Notes: generated by a model from the letters alone, not told the origin. A stretch of DNA of 64,000 nt from Oikopleura dioica (GCA_907165135.1 OU015569.1:10168501-10232500), one strand, 5' to 3'; shown: positions 22,135-34,817, counted from the first letter of the stretch. Translations and numbers: made by a program.

Positions 22135-22920
22135 TTGGAGCAACTAACTCGCCGAACAGACATAGCTGACGCGTTGCGGGGAGCAGTGTTTTTAAGATGA
22201 TCAGATAAAACAAACCGTTACCTATTTTTGTTGGCACTTTGACACCAGCGACGTCATCTTATAAGGAAATTCTTTTAGAAACCCGGTTGGCTTTTTGTTC
22301 GAGTTTAATCGAAATATCTATCAAGAATATGCTTACCAGATATTTATAAGAACACTGTTTCTGATATTACATATGCCAAATTTATAGGGCAAGATAAATC
22401 AAAATAATTCTGATGCATTTTCAATTAGAAGCAAAAGACTGTATAAAGCGCCGAAAGTGATTAACCCTTCGAGTGTGTTTTCTCGCAGGTATCTAAATTA
22501 AAACCATAAATTGTGTTATCTGTCCTGTCGCTGGGATTAGTCTTTCTTCAAAATCAATCTGGCCGGCGCCAAAAATGTAAAACGCCACTCGGTCAGAGTC
22601 TGCTCCTCTCACTACCGTAGCAATACAAGAGAACAAGCAAAATAGTCTGAAAGTTTTTTTTTTGCATTTGAGCCAGTTAGAGCCTGAACTTAGAAGTCAG
22701 AGGAAGGTATTCGATAGATAGGAGTATTCCTATTATAAGGCTTGTTCACAAAGGGATGTAGAATAAGGCAATTATTCCAACAAGTGCAAAAAAATTAAGA
22801 AACTATTGTATGTTGTAAAATCTCGAAAAATACTTATGCGACCGGTATTATCACTCAAGTCGGTTGAAGACGTTAAGATTTTTTCCATATCCCTACCAAA
22901 GATCTCAAAGCGAAGCCATA
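22135..22920. other. Intergenic interval
   Basis: Upstream of the minus-strand RING gene. AT-rich with a polypurine/T-run at about 22651-22662. No supported ORF. Confidence 0.6.
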
Positions 22921-23211
22921 ATGAGCGATGACAACCCTTTAGCTGATTTCGGCTTCAATGTAAGTTAGAGAACGCCCAAGTACGCCGCTTTCATATTATT
23001 TAGTGTTCAAGTTTAAGACTGCGGAAGTTGGAAAAAAGATCGCAATGTAAGAAATTTTCTGTAAAGGGTTTTTATTTTAAATTTAGCAGGACCGATTTTC
23101 CCGAAACTGAAGGTTAACGGGACTTATTTAACGAAGGATCAGGCAGTAAGAAGTCATTTCGAAATTGCAATTTTTAGCTTCAAACTCTTTCTAGCTAAGC
23201 TTGGAAACAAC
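22921..23211 (+). CDS. Small exons of an unidentified gene
   Basis: ATG at 22921 opens MSDDNPLADFGFN, followed by a GT-AG intron ending near 22995. Then either FKTAEVGKKIA or CSSLRLRKLEKRSQ is read, depending on the acceptor, and a third exon near 23088-23144 can give SGPIFPKLKVNGTYLTKDQA. The acidic start and clean donors suggest a real gene, but I cannot fix the exon set or the end. It may be separate from the kringle gene downstream, since there is no signal peptide. Confidence 0.35.
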
Positions 23212-24249
23212 GTACGTTAAAGAGTGTTTCGACTGTCAGGAGCAACAAGAGAGCTGTCTTCTCATAGTTTGAGTTACAACTGATTCATTCACAGATGTTC
23301 AGGAAATTACCCACTTTCGTAATTTTTATAAAGATCGAGAATATTTCCAACTTTGAAACTCAATTCAGGATTCTATTCAATAGGCGCCGCAATACTTATA
23401 TTTCGCCAGCTGATCAAAGGTCTTTTAAATTTAAGCGAACTTTCGAGAAAATCTTTTTCAGTGATAACGAAACGTCTTAACAGAATATTTGGAGAAAAAG
23501 TTAAGTGCTATTCTTTGTTCCTTGGTTCGAAATATATCTCTTCTATTTCAAGTCGTCAATGCTTTTTTGAATTTGTCTTTTCAAATACAGATTTTTCCTC
23601 CTTGATTTCAAAGGTGCTTCGCTTTGACCACCCCTGAGCCAGGAACAGCAGTCGGCTATTTTTTTCGGCTGAACACTAATTCTTCGGCGATTAGCTTTTG
23701 TCGCCTCCTGCAGCAGCACACAAAGGGCGCCCGCCCACCGCCATGAGCCCGCCTAGACGCCTCCTAGTGTGCCTTGTTCCTCTTCTCCCCCTTGTGAGGG
23801 TTTGTGTCTGACTTCACGGAGAATTGTGTGCCTAGACCTTAGGGCTCTTCATCTGTGAAACGAAAAACGAAAAATCAGAGAAACAGAAGAAGAATAAAAG
23901 ATCTACTCGTCAAGGAATGATTCTACTTGAGTTAAAAAGAATCGTCTTTCTCATTTCCTTTGGATTTATCTTTCCGTCGTGTGTTTGTGGAAGCGCTTCC
24001 TGTGGAAAGGCGGTACGTTTCTTGTATACATATACAGTGGTGAATCCTCGATTGGGAAGGACGCGCTGAATCCTCGATTGGGAAGCGGCAGCGCATATAG
24101 CAAGCCAATCTCTAGAGAAGTGCGGTGCGGACCGAATCCTCGATTGGGAAGCGGCAACTCAAAGTGACCTTCCCAATCGAGGATTCACCACTGTAAATGA
24201 GAGATTTTATTTGCATCGACTTTTGAGAGAATAGAAGGTTTACTCTAGA
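23212..24249. other. Interval with an inverted-repeat element
   Basis: No firm exon. GC-richer stretch at 23690-23810 and a short transposon-like element at 24035-24193. The 5' exons of the downstream protease-kringle gene should lie here or at 22.9 kb, but I could not place them. Confidence 0.5.
24035..24193. mobile_element. 159-bp Tc1/mariner-type MITE with perfect 26-bp TIRs
   Basis: Left arm 24035-24060 begins CAGTGGTGAATCCTCGATTG and the right arm 24168-24193 is its exact reverse complement. TA dinucleotides flank both ends, fitting TA target duplication. The CAGTGG start is common in pogo/Tc1-mariner ends. Two further internal copies of an 18-bp part of the arm (GAATCCTCGATTGGGAAG) lie at 24068-24085 and 24134-24151, in direct orientation to the left arm. 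Confidence 0.82.
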
Positions 24250-26838
24250 TATCCGACGGCATCTATGACTTCGAAGAACCAGACAAACTCACCAATACTG
24301 GGAAGAGACTTGATGCCGACGCGGACAACGGGTAATGTGCTATAATATCCTATAGTACTATTAGAGATTTTACTATGGGAGAGTGTCCTTTTTTGTCATT
24401 GAAAACCACGAAAGTTTGATTTTGCGTCATTTCTCATAAAACGAGCGAACTTTTCATCACAACACTCGCTCCCACGCTTCCCGCTGTTAGATTCGACAAG
24501 AGTCGATTTGTTCTATTTTCAACTAATCTCTCGGACTCTTCTAATCATGAGGAGTTTAGATAAAACGAAAATAAAAATTTTGAAGGTTCTTCAAGGAAAA
24601 TGGACAGTATGTTAACCCCGTGGGAAATTCCAGTACGGCGGCAGCGGGCATGGTCCTTGACGCCTTCGAATGTCTGATGGATGAAGCGCTTCCTAAATCC
24701 TTTCCGTGGCACGTGGCAATTTATAGTATCAAGACAAGGTTTCTTCTTTCCAAAAAACTTTATAAATTAAGATGACTGGAACTAGATCAAGAAAAGTTCA
24801 TTTACCGCTTCGCAGCATATGAGTATACTCATTGCGTCTGGAAGGCCATGAAAAGGACATACCAGTTATTTACGTCTATGACGGGATTTGACGCGAGAAA
24901 AGGCCGCATATTAATGAACATGGAATTGATTGGAATAAGCATAAATGCATCTTTATGGGTTTCGAGGCAAAAGAAAACCAATTTAAGAAACAGTTAATCA
25001 TGTGCTCCGGTGTACTGATCCATCCGAAATGGATTCTTACGAGGTACTTAAATGGTCGAAGAAAAATAATGACGGAGAATCTAGTTCATTTATAACTAAG
25101 TTCTTTTGAAATATAAAATCATGTGAAAGTAGAAATTCAGCGGGTCGTGCCTTATGCGCAAGATTGTGATCCTTGGAGGCGTGACGGACATTCAAAGACT
25201 CAAGCACAAGCTGAACACTGGAGAAGCGCAGCGCAGATTCCCGCTCTGGAGTGGTCGCCATAGCCGGAAAGAGGACAAAGGTGCTTATCGCCCGCCACAG
25301 CACGAAGAAAGGGCCAAGTTCAAGCACAACATTGCATTGATAAGGGATGAAAAGACGTCAGATACTACAGTTCTCGCGTCATTTGAACTTTTTTTATCCC
25401 TTGCCAGATCGAGCTGGACGAACCTTTTGAAGAAAACGAATATGTCAAGGAAGAGTTAATTATAACGCTCAAAATAAAAATAGCATCTTATCGAAGCTCT
25501 AAATCAATAGACACAATTTCTTAACTCGCCTCTTAGCCAATCTGCTTACCAGAGCGTTCTTTCGATCTTGACGTTGGGACCACCTGCGTTGTGACAGGAT
25601 ACAAGAGCAAGCCCACCATCACCACCATCTTCTCGAGTCTGATGCATCAAATCTCTTCCGTCAGGCCCCTGGATGTCTGCAATGGCTACACCTACGAAAA
25701 CGGGCCCACGAAAATGCAGAGCGATCGGCGAGCAATTGACGGAACAATGTGTGTTTCTGCTGGATGCGTTTGCATGCGAAACGGAATGCCTTTCGGTACA
25801 TCCTTCTTTCGAATACTTTCAATAACAAATTTAGTCTGCACGGTTGAAAACACCGACGGTTCGGTTCAATACGTCTTGTCAGGAATAAAAATAAGCGACG
25901 GAAAGAATACGAAGCGACAGACAAATCTAAGACGACTGAAAGACTCTGCGTGCGGCCGATGGCCAAGACTCTTTGTCCCTGTTGCTCCGTATGTCGACTG
26001 GATTCACTCGGTAATTGACGGAACGTTTCGCTACTCGCCAAAAAGTGATGCCTCAAGCGATCTTGACGAGCAAGAGCAAAGAGAATTTTTCAACTCGGAC
26101 AGCTACGACCAGGTGGACGACTATGACATAAACAACAGTCCGATCGAAGAAATGGACGACAAACAGCGTAATCCGCAACGTTCAGAAACGCTACGACACC
26201 AAGAGGTTCTAATGCAGCGAAAAACTAGTTTGTTTTTATTGTTGCTGACAAGCACAAGTGCTTTCTCGCAAGAAGTGTCTCAAAAAGAAAATTGCCTGTT
26301 AAAATAGATACTGGAGGCTCGAATATTGATGAATTAATGAAAAACGATTGCTGTAAGCAGTTTTTCAAAGTTTCTTATTACCAAAATTAACCTAATTATC
26401 ATCTCGATTGAAGTTCATCGCTTTTTAGGTTTTGCTTCCGCAATCGACCGGAATCTACAGTCACCATTCGGCACTCACTGAGGAAGACAGGCAGCTGCTT
26501 GAGCTAGTAAAGAAAATGAACCAGGAGAAAGTAGTCTCGAAGGGATGCTTGGACGACAACGACCCGATCGGGTTCAATTATCGTGGAGGAGCCAATTTCA
26601 TCAATGCAGGTAAGTTTTTCTAAAAAAAGCGCAGTCGCGATGAAGAAATATTACAGGAATTCCTTGCATGGACTGGTCTGAAACACGCTTCAAGAAAGAA
26701 AAACACCCAAACAAGGGTTTAGACGCCAACTATTGTCGAAATCCAGACCGTGATCCCAAAGGACCTTGGTGCGTTTACTGGGCGCCGGTCGAGCTCAAGA
26801 AGAAATTCGGCTACTGCGATATTCCCAAGTGCAGTTAA
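24250..26838 (+). CDS. Secreted-type pseudo serine protease with C-terminal kringle
   Basis: Exons in order: ISDGIYDFEEPDKLTN; FFKENGQYVNP...PKSFPWHVAIYSIK; CSGVLIHPKWILT; SGSCLMRKIVILGGV and FKHNIALIRDE; VTGYKSKPTITTIF; MCVSAGCVCMRNGMPF-VCTVENTDG; APYVDWIHSVI. This is the chymotrypsin-fold S1 order. The catalytic AAHC is SGSC, DIALL is NIALI, and GDSGGP reads as RNGMP, so His, Asp and Ser all appear replaced and the protease should be inactive. After an acidic linker comes a kringle: GCLDDNDPIGFNYRGG, IPCMDWSETRF, NYCRNPDRDPKGPWC, GYCDIPKC, stop at 26838. Kringles usually precede the protease domain (plasminogen, HGF); here the order is reversed. The 5' end and the exons at 24780-24985 are unresolved. 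Confidence 0.7.
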
Positions 26839-29091
26839 CTTCTATCTTAAACACGTTGAAACTCAAGCGCTGGAATTCATTCATTCATCGACCCGAAAAA
26901 AAAAACAAGAAACATGTAAATTCTCCTCGTTATGAATAAATAAAATAAAAGCAAAAATTCTCTTCCAAAAATACTTTTGAAATGTTTTATTGGGATTAAA
27001 TCAATCGTTTTACGTTTGTAATGGAGGGCACTCGATCGAGAAAACGTTTGTATACAATTGTTATGACAAGCTCAAAACACTGGCTCCGGGTGGCTTGTAC
27101 GATGCGGTTAACGTAGACGTTAACTGCTTCTGAAAGGTTGGCACCACCTTTCTAGTCTTTTTTTATGAAAAAAAGCGCGGTAAACCTCACTGGATGCTTA
27201 AAAATGCACGTTACCGGTGGGTTTGTTACCATAAAAATAGAAATTACGACCGCCGCCTTTATTATCACCAACAACATAATCTGCGGAATTCCGACACCCT
27301 TAGGGCTCTTCAGTTTGTCAGCACTTTTGTTTTTTTTTTAAATAGCCGAGTAAAACAAAAAACACCAACATTCAAAAATCGGGCGGTTAATCGCATTTTT
27401 GCAAAAATTTTCCAGTAAGCTACTAATTTACATGAATAATCTGGCGAAGCAAAAGCATAAAAAACACTCGTTATTTTTACTTCAGTCATTTTATTGGGGC
27501 CACAAACAACAATATAGAAAAACAGTACTTTAAATACTGTAGCTTAACAATCTTAACCTACAGTATTTGGACTATATCATATAGTCTATATGCCTTCTTA
27601 GCCAATTCAGTATTTTTGCTTTCTTTTTACATTTGGAAAAAGGCTCGGTCAGCGGTAGAGATTTAGAAGTTGTTGGTATCGGACATTAATAGTTTTAGTG
27701 CGAGCCTAAAGGCATACTATTGTGATCTTGTTTTAAACGTAAATATATTCGAGTCGCTGCTCAACAAGACGAATGCCATGGTAAAGCGTCGTGCACGGAA
27801 CCCAGGCTCTGAAAAAAATCTAGCGCTCGAGTACAGCGCCGCGCCACCATCCTCGTTCTTTTTTTTTCGTGAAGCCGGTACTCCGCCGCTAGCGAGCAAA
27901 AAACGAAAAATAATAAAAGAAATTCATCCTTATTTATTAATCACATGTGGTGTTTATGACATATGAACGTGAGCAAAACAGAAAGAGATATTCAATAACC
28001 GACGAGATAAGAGATTCGAGAGCATTCCCAAATTCAACGCAAATACAAGAAAAATTTTCAAAAGAAGGTAGCGACAAACGCATGGTAAAAATCCATCGAC
28101 AAGCTAATAGTTCTAAATTACTAATAATTACAAAAAAGAGAAACGGAATTGAAAATTCTGCCACTTTGTAGAACGCACTTATTTCGAAAATCTTGTCAAG
28201 CTAATTGCGTTTTCTCTTATTAAGACGCTCACGAATTTTTTTACATCTCAGAAATCAGAAGTATGATCTGACAGAGAATTCAGGCAGCAGCGCAGTTTAA
28301 CTGCAAAATGTGTACGATTTCCTTTCATCCCCGCTTCGCCAGTTTGTTCGGCCGCTTAATCCGCGGTATTCTGCAATATGGCTGGATTCCAGGTATTTTC
28401 ATGATAAAATTTACAAGTTAGAAGTAACTTGCTTTGTATAGTAGCTCGAATAATCGTAGCTCAATTAATTTGCCCGGTTTGATTGGGATAATGGACTAAA
28501 CTTTATCCACCTAATTTTGAGTAAACTGACTCACTATTTATGCAACATAATTACACGAACATCAATTAAAATAAAACGAAACTCCGGAAGAACTTCATTG
28601 AAATGTCTATCATTAACAGTTCCCGACTTTTTGATTAGCTATGCTGTTTATCTACATGTCGCCACCTCAAAACGCCGTGATTGTCGAACGAAGCGAGCCG
28701 CTAGCAACGGAAAGCAGCAAGCTCAAATTCCAGAGTGCAGGAAAGATCTGAATTTTGCGATCGGCAAAGAATATTATTCAACCGCAAACAGAATTTCACT
28801 CGCGGTCGCCCACTATTGCCCAGATATTAAATGATTCTTATCAAGTACGTGCGCAAGGGGTTAGATTAAATAGTCTAAAAATTTTCAATCTTCAAGAAAA
28901 ATTAAGCGCAGAAAATTAAGGGAAAATTAAGTCAACTCACTTTAACAAGTTCTACTCCCGAAAATCGTTGAATTCCTTATTGCCTTACTCGATTTAAGAT
29001 AAATCTTTAATTCGTGTAAGGAGAGAAAAAACACGCCGTAAAGCGACCGCGTGGGAGGCACGTTAGCGGTCGACAAATTCCATAAAAAAGC
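26839..29091. other. Long interval with hairpins, no firm gene
   Basis: AATAAA near 26934-26946 fits the kringle gene 3' end. A strong 11-bp stem hairpin lies at 27532-27568, followed by a second palindrome at 27571-27585. Around 28640-28735 a plus-strand frame (MLFIYMSPPQNAVIVERSEPLATE) could be the type II membrane anchor exon of the sulfotransferase at 29092. Nothing else is supported. Confidence 0.5.
27532..27585. repeat. Two adjacent perfect hairpins
   Basis: AAATACTGTAG (27532-27542) pairs exactly with CTACAGTATTT (27558-27568) across a 15-base loop. Right after it, ACTATATcATATAGT (27571-27585) forms a second perfect palindrome. It could be a terminator-like or processing structure, or the remains of a mobile element. 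Confidence 0.5.
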
Positions 29092-30504
29092 ATGTATTCA
29101 ATCTCGATTAAAGAGGCTCTCCATGTCGCTGCATCAAACATTGAAACAACTGTTGCGTCTGAAATTGCGTCGCCGGTTGAGCCTAAAAGCAACGATGCTA
29201 GTAATTACGCGGCATCGGCGGATTTCGCGGCCGAGAAGGCAAAATTAGATCAGAACTACGGACGCGCTCTGGGACAGCTCCCTCCACTAGGCACGTGTTG
29301 GAAATATCACATTTGAGCTTCTCAAAACAAAAAAAAATAATTTTTTTTAACTCGTTATTAAAAGATTCTCCTCCCATTTCGACCAACTTTGTCTTCCACA
29401 ACAAAATGCCTAAATCCGGATCAACTACGATGAAACACATCCTAAGGAGAGATTTTCAAAAGCAAACATCTAATTTTGAAGAAATTTGCTTTTAAAAATG
29501 CTTCTAAAGCGTTTTGTCGAAGGAAAATAACTTTATCCTCGATCACCAACGGCTTTGTATCTCGGACGATTGCTCAGCTGGTGCTGATGACGGAGCTAAC
29601 GGAATCAAAATGGTGAAAGAGCATTTAATTGAGAAGCGGGCGGCTAATCCCAACTCAAAATACTTGTTCCTCAAACATCATCACTGGCTTAACATGACCG
29701 AGCTGGGTCTGGAGAAAGCCACTTTCATTAATGTCGTTCGCGATCCAATTACTCGATTCGCTTCTAGGTAAGTCATTATCCTTTCCGACTACTAGTCCAA
29801 TAGAAGCTTCTTTAAGATACTACTTTAATCGTTTCGGCTGGGGACTGAGTTCTGGAGCTCGCCGACAAACGTGGAAAAACGACCAAGAAAAAGACCAGAC
29901 TCTGGATGAGTGCGTTGCTAATGGATCAGAAGAGTGCATTGAATCGCTACAGGTTCAAGTTTAATTACTAAATCTGTCTAACTGTGACCTACAAGGTGAT
30001 GGTGCAGTATTTCTGTGGCACTGACGCCGCTTGTGGGACAAAAGAAGGCGATGGCATGGAACACGATGCTGGGGAAGTGAAGAGAACCGACTGGCAAAAG
30101 ACTTCAAGAGCCACCGAAAAGGCCAAACAAAACATTCTCAAGGATTACTACATGATCGGCGTCTTAGGTTTCTTAATGTTGAGCTTGTAACGGAAAATAA
30201 CTATCACTAGAGCATTTTAACGAAACGTTGGACTTATTCGACAAGATGCTTCCCGAGTTTTTCCGCGGGGCAAGAGCAGCATCTCAAAGCGAACGTAAGA
30301 GAATATGTTTGTTTTAAATAATCACACATCCCTTCAGAGGTGCTAAGCAAACGAGAATCTTCCAAGACGGCGCATAACGCTGGCTTCTCCAACCAAACAC
30401 GATTAGCACTTGAGAAAGGACTCCTCCGCTACGAAATGGATCTTTACAACCTCTGCAAGGCAATTTTCTACCGGAGGCTCAAGTTCCATGGAATCGAGCT
30501 CTAG
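29092..30504 (+). CDS. Heparan/uronyl 2-O-sulfotransferase family enzyme
   Basis: Golgi sulfotransferase of the HS2ST/UST group, which moves sulfate from PAPS to the 2-O position of uronic acid in glycosaminoglycans. Seen in order: VFHNKMPKSGSTTMKHIL, the 5'-phosphosulfate loop; YLFLKHHHWLNMTELGLEKATFINVVRDPITRFASRYYFNRFGWG, the 3'-phosphate site; DECVANGSEECIES; VQYFCGTDAACG; VLEHFNETLDLFDKMLPEFFRGA; and ALEKGLLRYEMDLYNLCKAIF. UST shows the same order of motifs. The intron at 29481-29522 fits only as GA-AG: no GT exists between the two frames. The exon at 29092 (MYSISIKEALHVAAS) is a stem region; a membrane anchor should lie further upstream, so the true start is likely near 28640. Confidence 0.82.
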
Positions 30505-30924
30505 AGACCCTTTACTATGAAATTTTGCAACTATGCTTCACTCAAGTTAGTGTAGTGTTCTTTCCATTGCACAGTTAGTATATAATAACCAATATAAATA
30601 TGCCTATCACAAATATTATAAAGACAATAAAATGTTCTTCAAATACAAACGTTTCAATTATCTCAGAATTGACAAGTTTGCAGGAAAATATAAAAAATAA
30701 AATTTATTGGGTTAAATATAAAAATACGAGTCATTTGAACTGTATGTTATCTGGGCACACTTCAAAATCGAGTCGAAATAAATACAAAGATAGAACTAGT
30801 CCTAGTGAGATCTTGAAACGAGCAGCGATCTTCTATGAAGATTCTTCATTGAGAGATGGGATGATTTCGTCTTCATCGTGGATTTTTCTGAACGAGCATT
30901 TTGCTAAGTCGTTTTTTTTGGAAA
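30505..30924. other. Convergent 3' region
   Basis: Between the plus-strand sulfotransferase and the minus-strand stathmin-like gene. AATAAA-like sequences occur on both strands. The plus-strand 130-aa ORF at 30600-30992 overlaps stathmin-like coding sequence and is not supported. Confidence 0.55.
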
Positions 30925-31950
30925 TCAACAACGAGTATTCAGAATACTGTTTTCTAAAGCAACCCGAAAATAAATGCCTTGCCTTTCAATAACTGGTTCG
31001 TCGGAAGACTGCTCAGAGCTTTCTTCTTCGTCCTTCATTTTGCTCAAGTCAGCGTGAGTCTTCTTTCTCTCAAGAACGATTTGTCTGCGTTCTTCCATCA
31101 TCAGAGTTTTTTCACGCTTGAGACGGAATTGTTCCTGAAGAAATTATAAGGACTGAGGTCAGTTGAGCAATCCACGTTTATTTTCATCATTTAAACGTAC
31201 CTCTCTTCGTTTGGCTGCAGCCTCCTTCTCTTTTTCGATATCTTCGAGGTTCTTGATCGGCTTCTTTTGAATTGGTGGGAGCTTGGAAGGAAGGCGAACA
31301 GGAGAGTTGTCCCCAATCGTGTAGGAGAAAGCTGTGCTTGTCACTTTTGGCTCCTTGATTTGTCTCATTCAGGTTTTATCGAAGAACACCGAAAAAAGGT
31401 CATTTTTGTTCAATTTCTAAACCTTGCCTTTCTTGCTCGAGTTGTTCAAGAACTTTTCCCATTCGGACAGTTTTAGCTATAAAATTAGTCTTAGAAAAAA
31501 ATACGTGCAGATGGAGGAATTTTTGGAAACACTTACTTGCTGTTTCGTCGACTTTTCTGCCGGCGATGCAGAAGTCCGGCGTCTCCGGCCGAGAAGCGTT
31601 TTCGATCTGCGCTCTGGTCATTTCGTCGCCGAAGTCTTCCGTGATGATCTGAGTGACGGATTCGTCGTCTGAGACGTCTCCGGCGACGCTCTCTTGGGGG
31701 CACCCGGAGTCCTTGCTCGACACCTATTTATTTAAGTCAATCAAGCACTTCTTGCGTTGCCCGAGAAACAATCATTAAAAAATGTTACCTTGGAGGCTTT
31801 GGAGACAGCGGAGTAAACCTTGGTCGATTCTGAACGAGCAGAAACAAGGGGACTTTGCGTGGAGAGATTTTCTTCAATCTTCTTCGAAAATCTTGGAGTC
31901 TCCTCTGGCTCGATGGCATTCTTAGCCGAGAAGCAGCAACCAAAAGGCAT
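30925..31950 (-). CDS. Stathmin-like protein with N-terminal cysteine pair
   Basis: Exons from ATG at 31950: MPFGCCFSAKNAIEPEETPRF (adjacent cysteines, possible palmitoylation anchor as in neuronal stathmins); SSKDSGCPQESVAGDVSDDES; a short exon LKLSEWEKFLNNSSKKGK; then VTSTAFSYTIGDNSPVRLPSKLPPIQ followed by a charged helix, LEDIEKEKEAAAKRREEQFRLKREKTLMMEERRQ. This order (a strand-forming cap with AF, a Pro-rich joint, then a long Glu/Lys/Arg helix) is that of stathmin, a tubulin-sequestering protein. The match is by pattern, not strong identity. One junction, near 31530, works as a GC-AG intron (donor GCAAGT). Confidence 0.55.
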
Positions 31951-32457
31951 TCTAAACTCGGATTTCGTTTTTTTCTCTCGCCCGCAAAAGCAGTTCCAGG
32001 AAACTGCCCGTCCAAGCCAAAACAAAACAAACACAAGGGGTGATTCTCGAAAAAAATCACCTTCACTTCGAAAACAGCGCGGAAATACAAGCAGAATCGA
32101 CAATAGCCCGAGCGAGTGCCTCTTCAAAGCAAAAATAAGAATAGTAAAGCGAAAGCGCCCTCGTTCAATTTCGAAGCCTATTCAGAAACGCGCCGCCGGC
32201 AAGTACATCCCTGGGAGCGAGGTGAACGAGCGCGAGATTTATTCAGATTTCCAAATAAAGAGCAGCGAAGAGATGTGACATTTTGATGAAGCTCTCGAAT
32301 AAACTGATCCCAAGTCCACTTGACATTGAAATCAACTCAAACGCAACGTCTCTTTCTTACCAGTATTTCAACCCGATTCAATCGACCCTGCAAAACTATA
32401 GAAATCTCTTTGTTTACTGCAGTAATTACGAGTTTACGAATGTTACTGCGTGTTTGG
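31951..32457. other. Divergent interval between stathmin-like and TYW2 genes
   Basis: About 500 bp between divergently oriented starts. The plus-strand ORF from 31820 to 32278 (ISKPIQKRAAGKYIPGSEVNE) and the 60-aa ORF at 32283-32465 (MMKLSNKLIPSPLDIEINSN) are open and moderately gene-like, and could be TYW2 5' exons or upstream ORFs. I could not connect them. Confidence 0.4.
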
Positions 32458-33702
32458 ATGCGTGAATGGAGAAAATTGCCCTGTGGCGCGGTCTAGGCGA
32501 ATCAACGCGCTTGGGAGATTTAGCGGTGCAAAGTTCGCGACTTTTTCCGAAAAAGGAAAAGAGAAATGAACCAGCATTTGATTCTTCCGAGGGCTGGCCT
32601 TCCAAAGAGGTGGCAGAAGTTTGGCGACATGATTCTTCTCCCGGCTGGCAGAGAATTCACCGCGGAAGAGCTCGGGAATGGCGAAACTTGCTCATTGAAT
32701 ATTTATTAAGTAATTTTTTGGTTTTACGATTTTCACCACTTTGGAAGAAAAAATCAAAACGCACTACAAGGTGAATCGAGTGGCACAGCAGCAGATCATC
32801 ACGGTTCGTTTAGAAATGACTCCGCCTTTTTACGTTTGATTGAAGGACGATGCTGTGCGTACCCCCGGAGCGACGCTCCTTTGTGGGGATGATCCGTGGG
32901 TGCTCCAGAAAGAAAACGGCATCAGTTACGAATACAATCTGACGACGAACATGTTCTCCAGAGGGAACATCTCCGAAAAGATCCGTTTTTCCAAACTTCA
33001 AGTCGACGGGGAAGTGATTCTCGATCTCTTCTGCGGCATTGGCTACTGGGTATTACAGGTGCGTTAAAACGCTCAATGAAAGTTTACAGATTTTCGAAGA
33101 TGGCGAAGCATCAAAATCCAGCAAAAATAATCTGCGTCGATCGGAATCCAAACGCCACTGCTGCGCTAGAACGAAATATTTCTTTGAACAAACTAAATAA
33201 AGAAATATTCGAAATTCGGACGGACGATTGTCGAAATGTGAAGGGACTCAATGCGAACAGAATATTTTTGGGCTTGATACCCTGCTCCTGCTTTATGATC
33301 AATGAGAAGACTTTGGATCTGTTTGCGAAGGCGAGAACAAGCTGGATTCATATCCATCACAACTTTACTGAGGATTGTGGGCAAAAGGGAACAAGGGCGG
33401 ACACGAAGCTTATTACCAGTGACTGCCTTGAAGAAGTCCGTCGCTCGGATAAAATAGGTTTCACAAAAAAAACTGTTCCGTTGTTAAAATCTCTTTCAGA
33501 GGATTTGAAGATAACCGACGGACGTGAGAGTTGTGAGTCTGAGAATAGTGGGCTGCTGCAACTGGCGAATTTATTTGCAATATCTTTGATCGGAAAACGA
33601 AGTGACGTTGCTCAAATCGTCCTCGTCAACTCTTCAAAAGTGAAATCTTACGCTCCACATGTCTATCACTACGTTTTCGATCTTGAAATCATTTGGAAGT
33701 AG
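32458..33702 (+). CDS. TRMT12: tRNA wybutosine-synthesising protein 2 (acp transferase)
   Basis: TYW2 uses S-adenosylmethionine to add an aminocarboxypropyl group to the wybutosine precursor at G37 of tRNA-Phe. Motifs in order: LPKRWQKFGDMILLPAG; RTPGATLLCGDDPWVLQKENGI; NLTTNMFSRGNISEKIRF; VILDLFCGIGYWVLQ (SAM loop); IICVDRNPNATAALERNISLN; RIFLGLIPCS; SWIHIHHN; SKVKSYAPHVYHYVFDLEI. The last two are signature TYW2/Trm5 segments. Aligned spacing calls for an intron at 32675-32757 that begins GGAATG and ends GGAAG, a GG-AG type. A second intron brings GYWVLQ directly to MAKHQNPAK. The start is uncertain; MREWRKLPCGA at 32458 plus a 33-bp intron is one solution, ATG at 32564 another. Confidence 0.82.
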
Positions 33703-33809
33703 CGCGAGAAACTAATGCTTAAAAATGCACTATTCAGAATGAATATAAATTTTGTCTAACTGGGCAGAAAACTTGGGCCTCGAACGGACTTGACGAAGCG
33801 TGGGCAAAG

Positions 33810-34817
<1,008 letters not shown>

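Noticed and set aside
24035-24193. Repeated GAATCCTCGATTGGGAAG units considered as a CRISPR-like or satellite array
   Set aside because: Units are unevenly spaced and the outer copies are inverted with TA flanks, so a small transposon explains them better.
30600-30992. Plus-strand 130-aa ORF
   Set aside because: Overlaps the 3' end of the stathmin-like gene; no domain and AT-driven composition.
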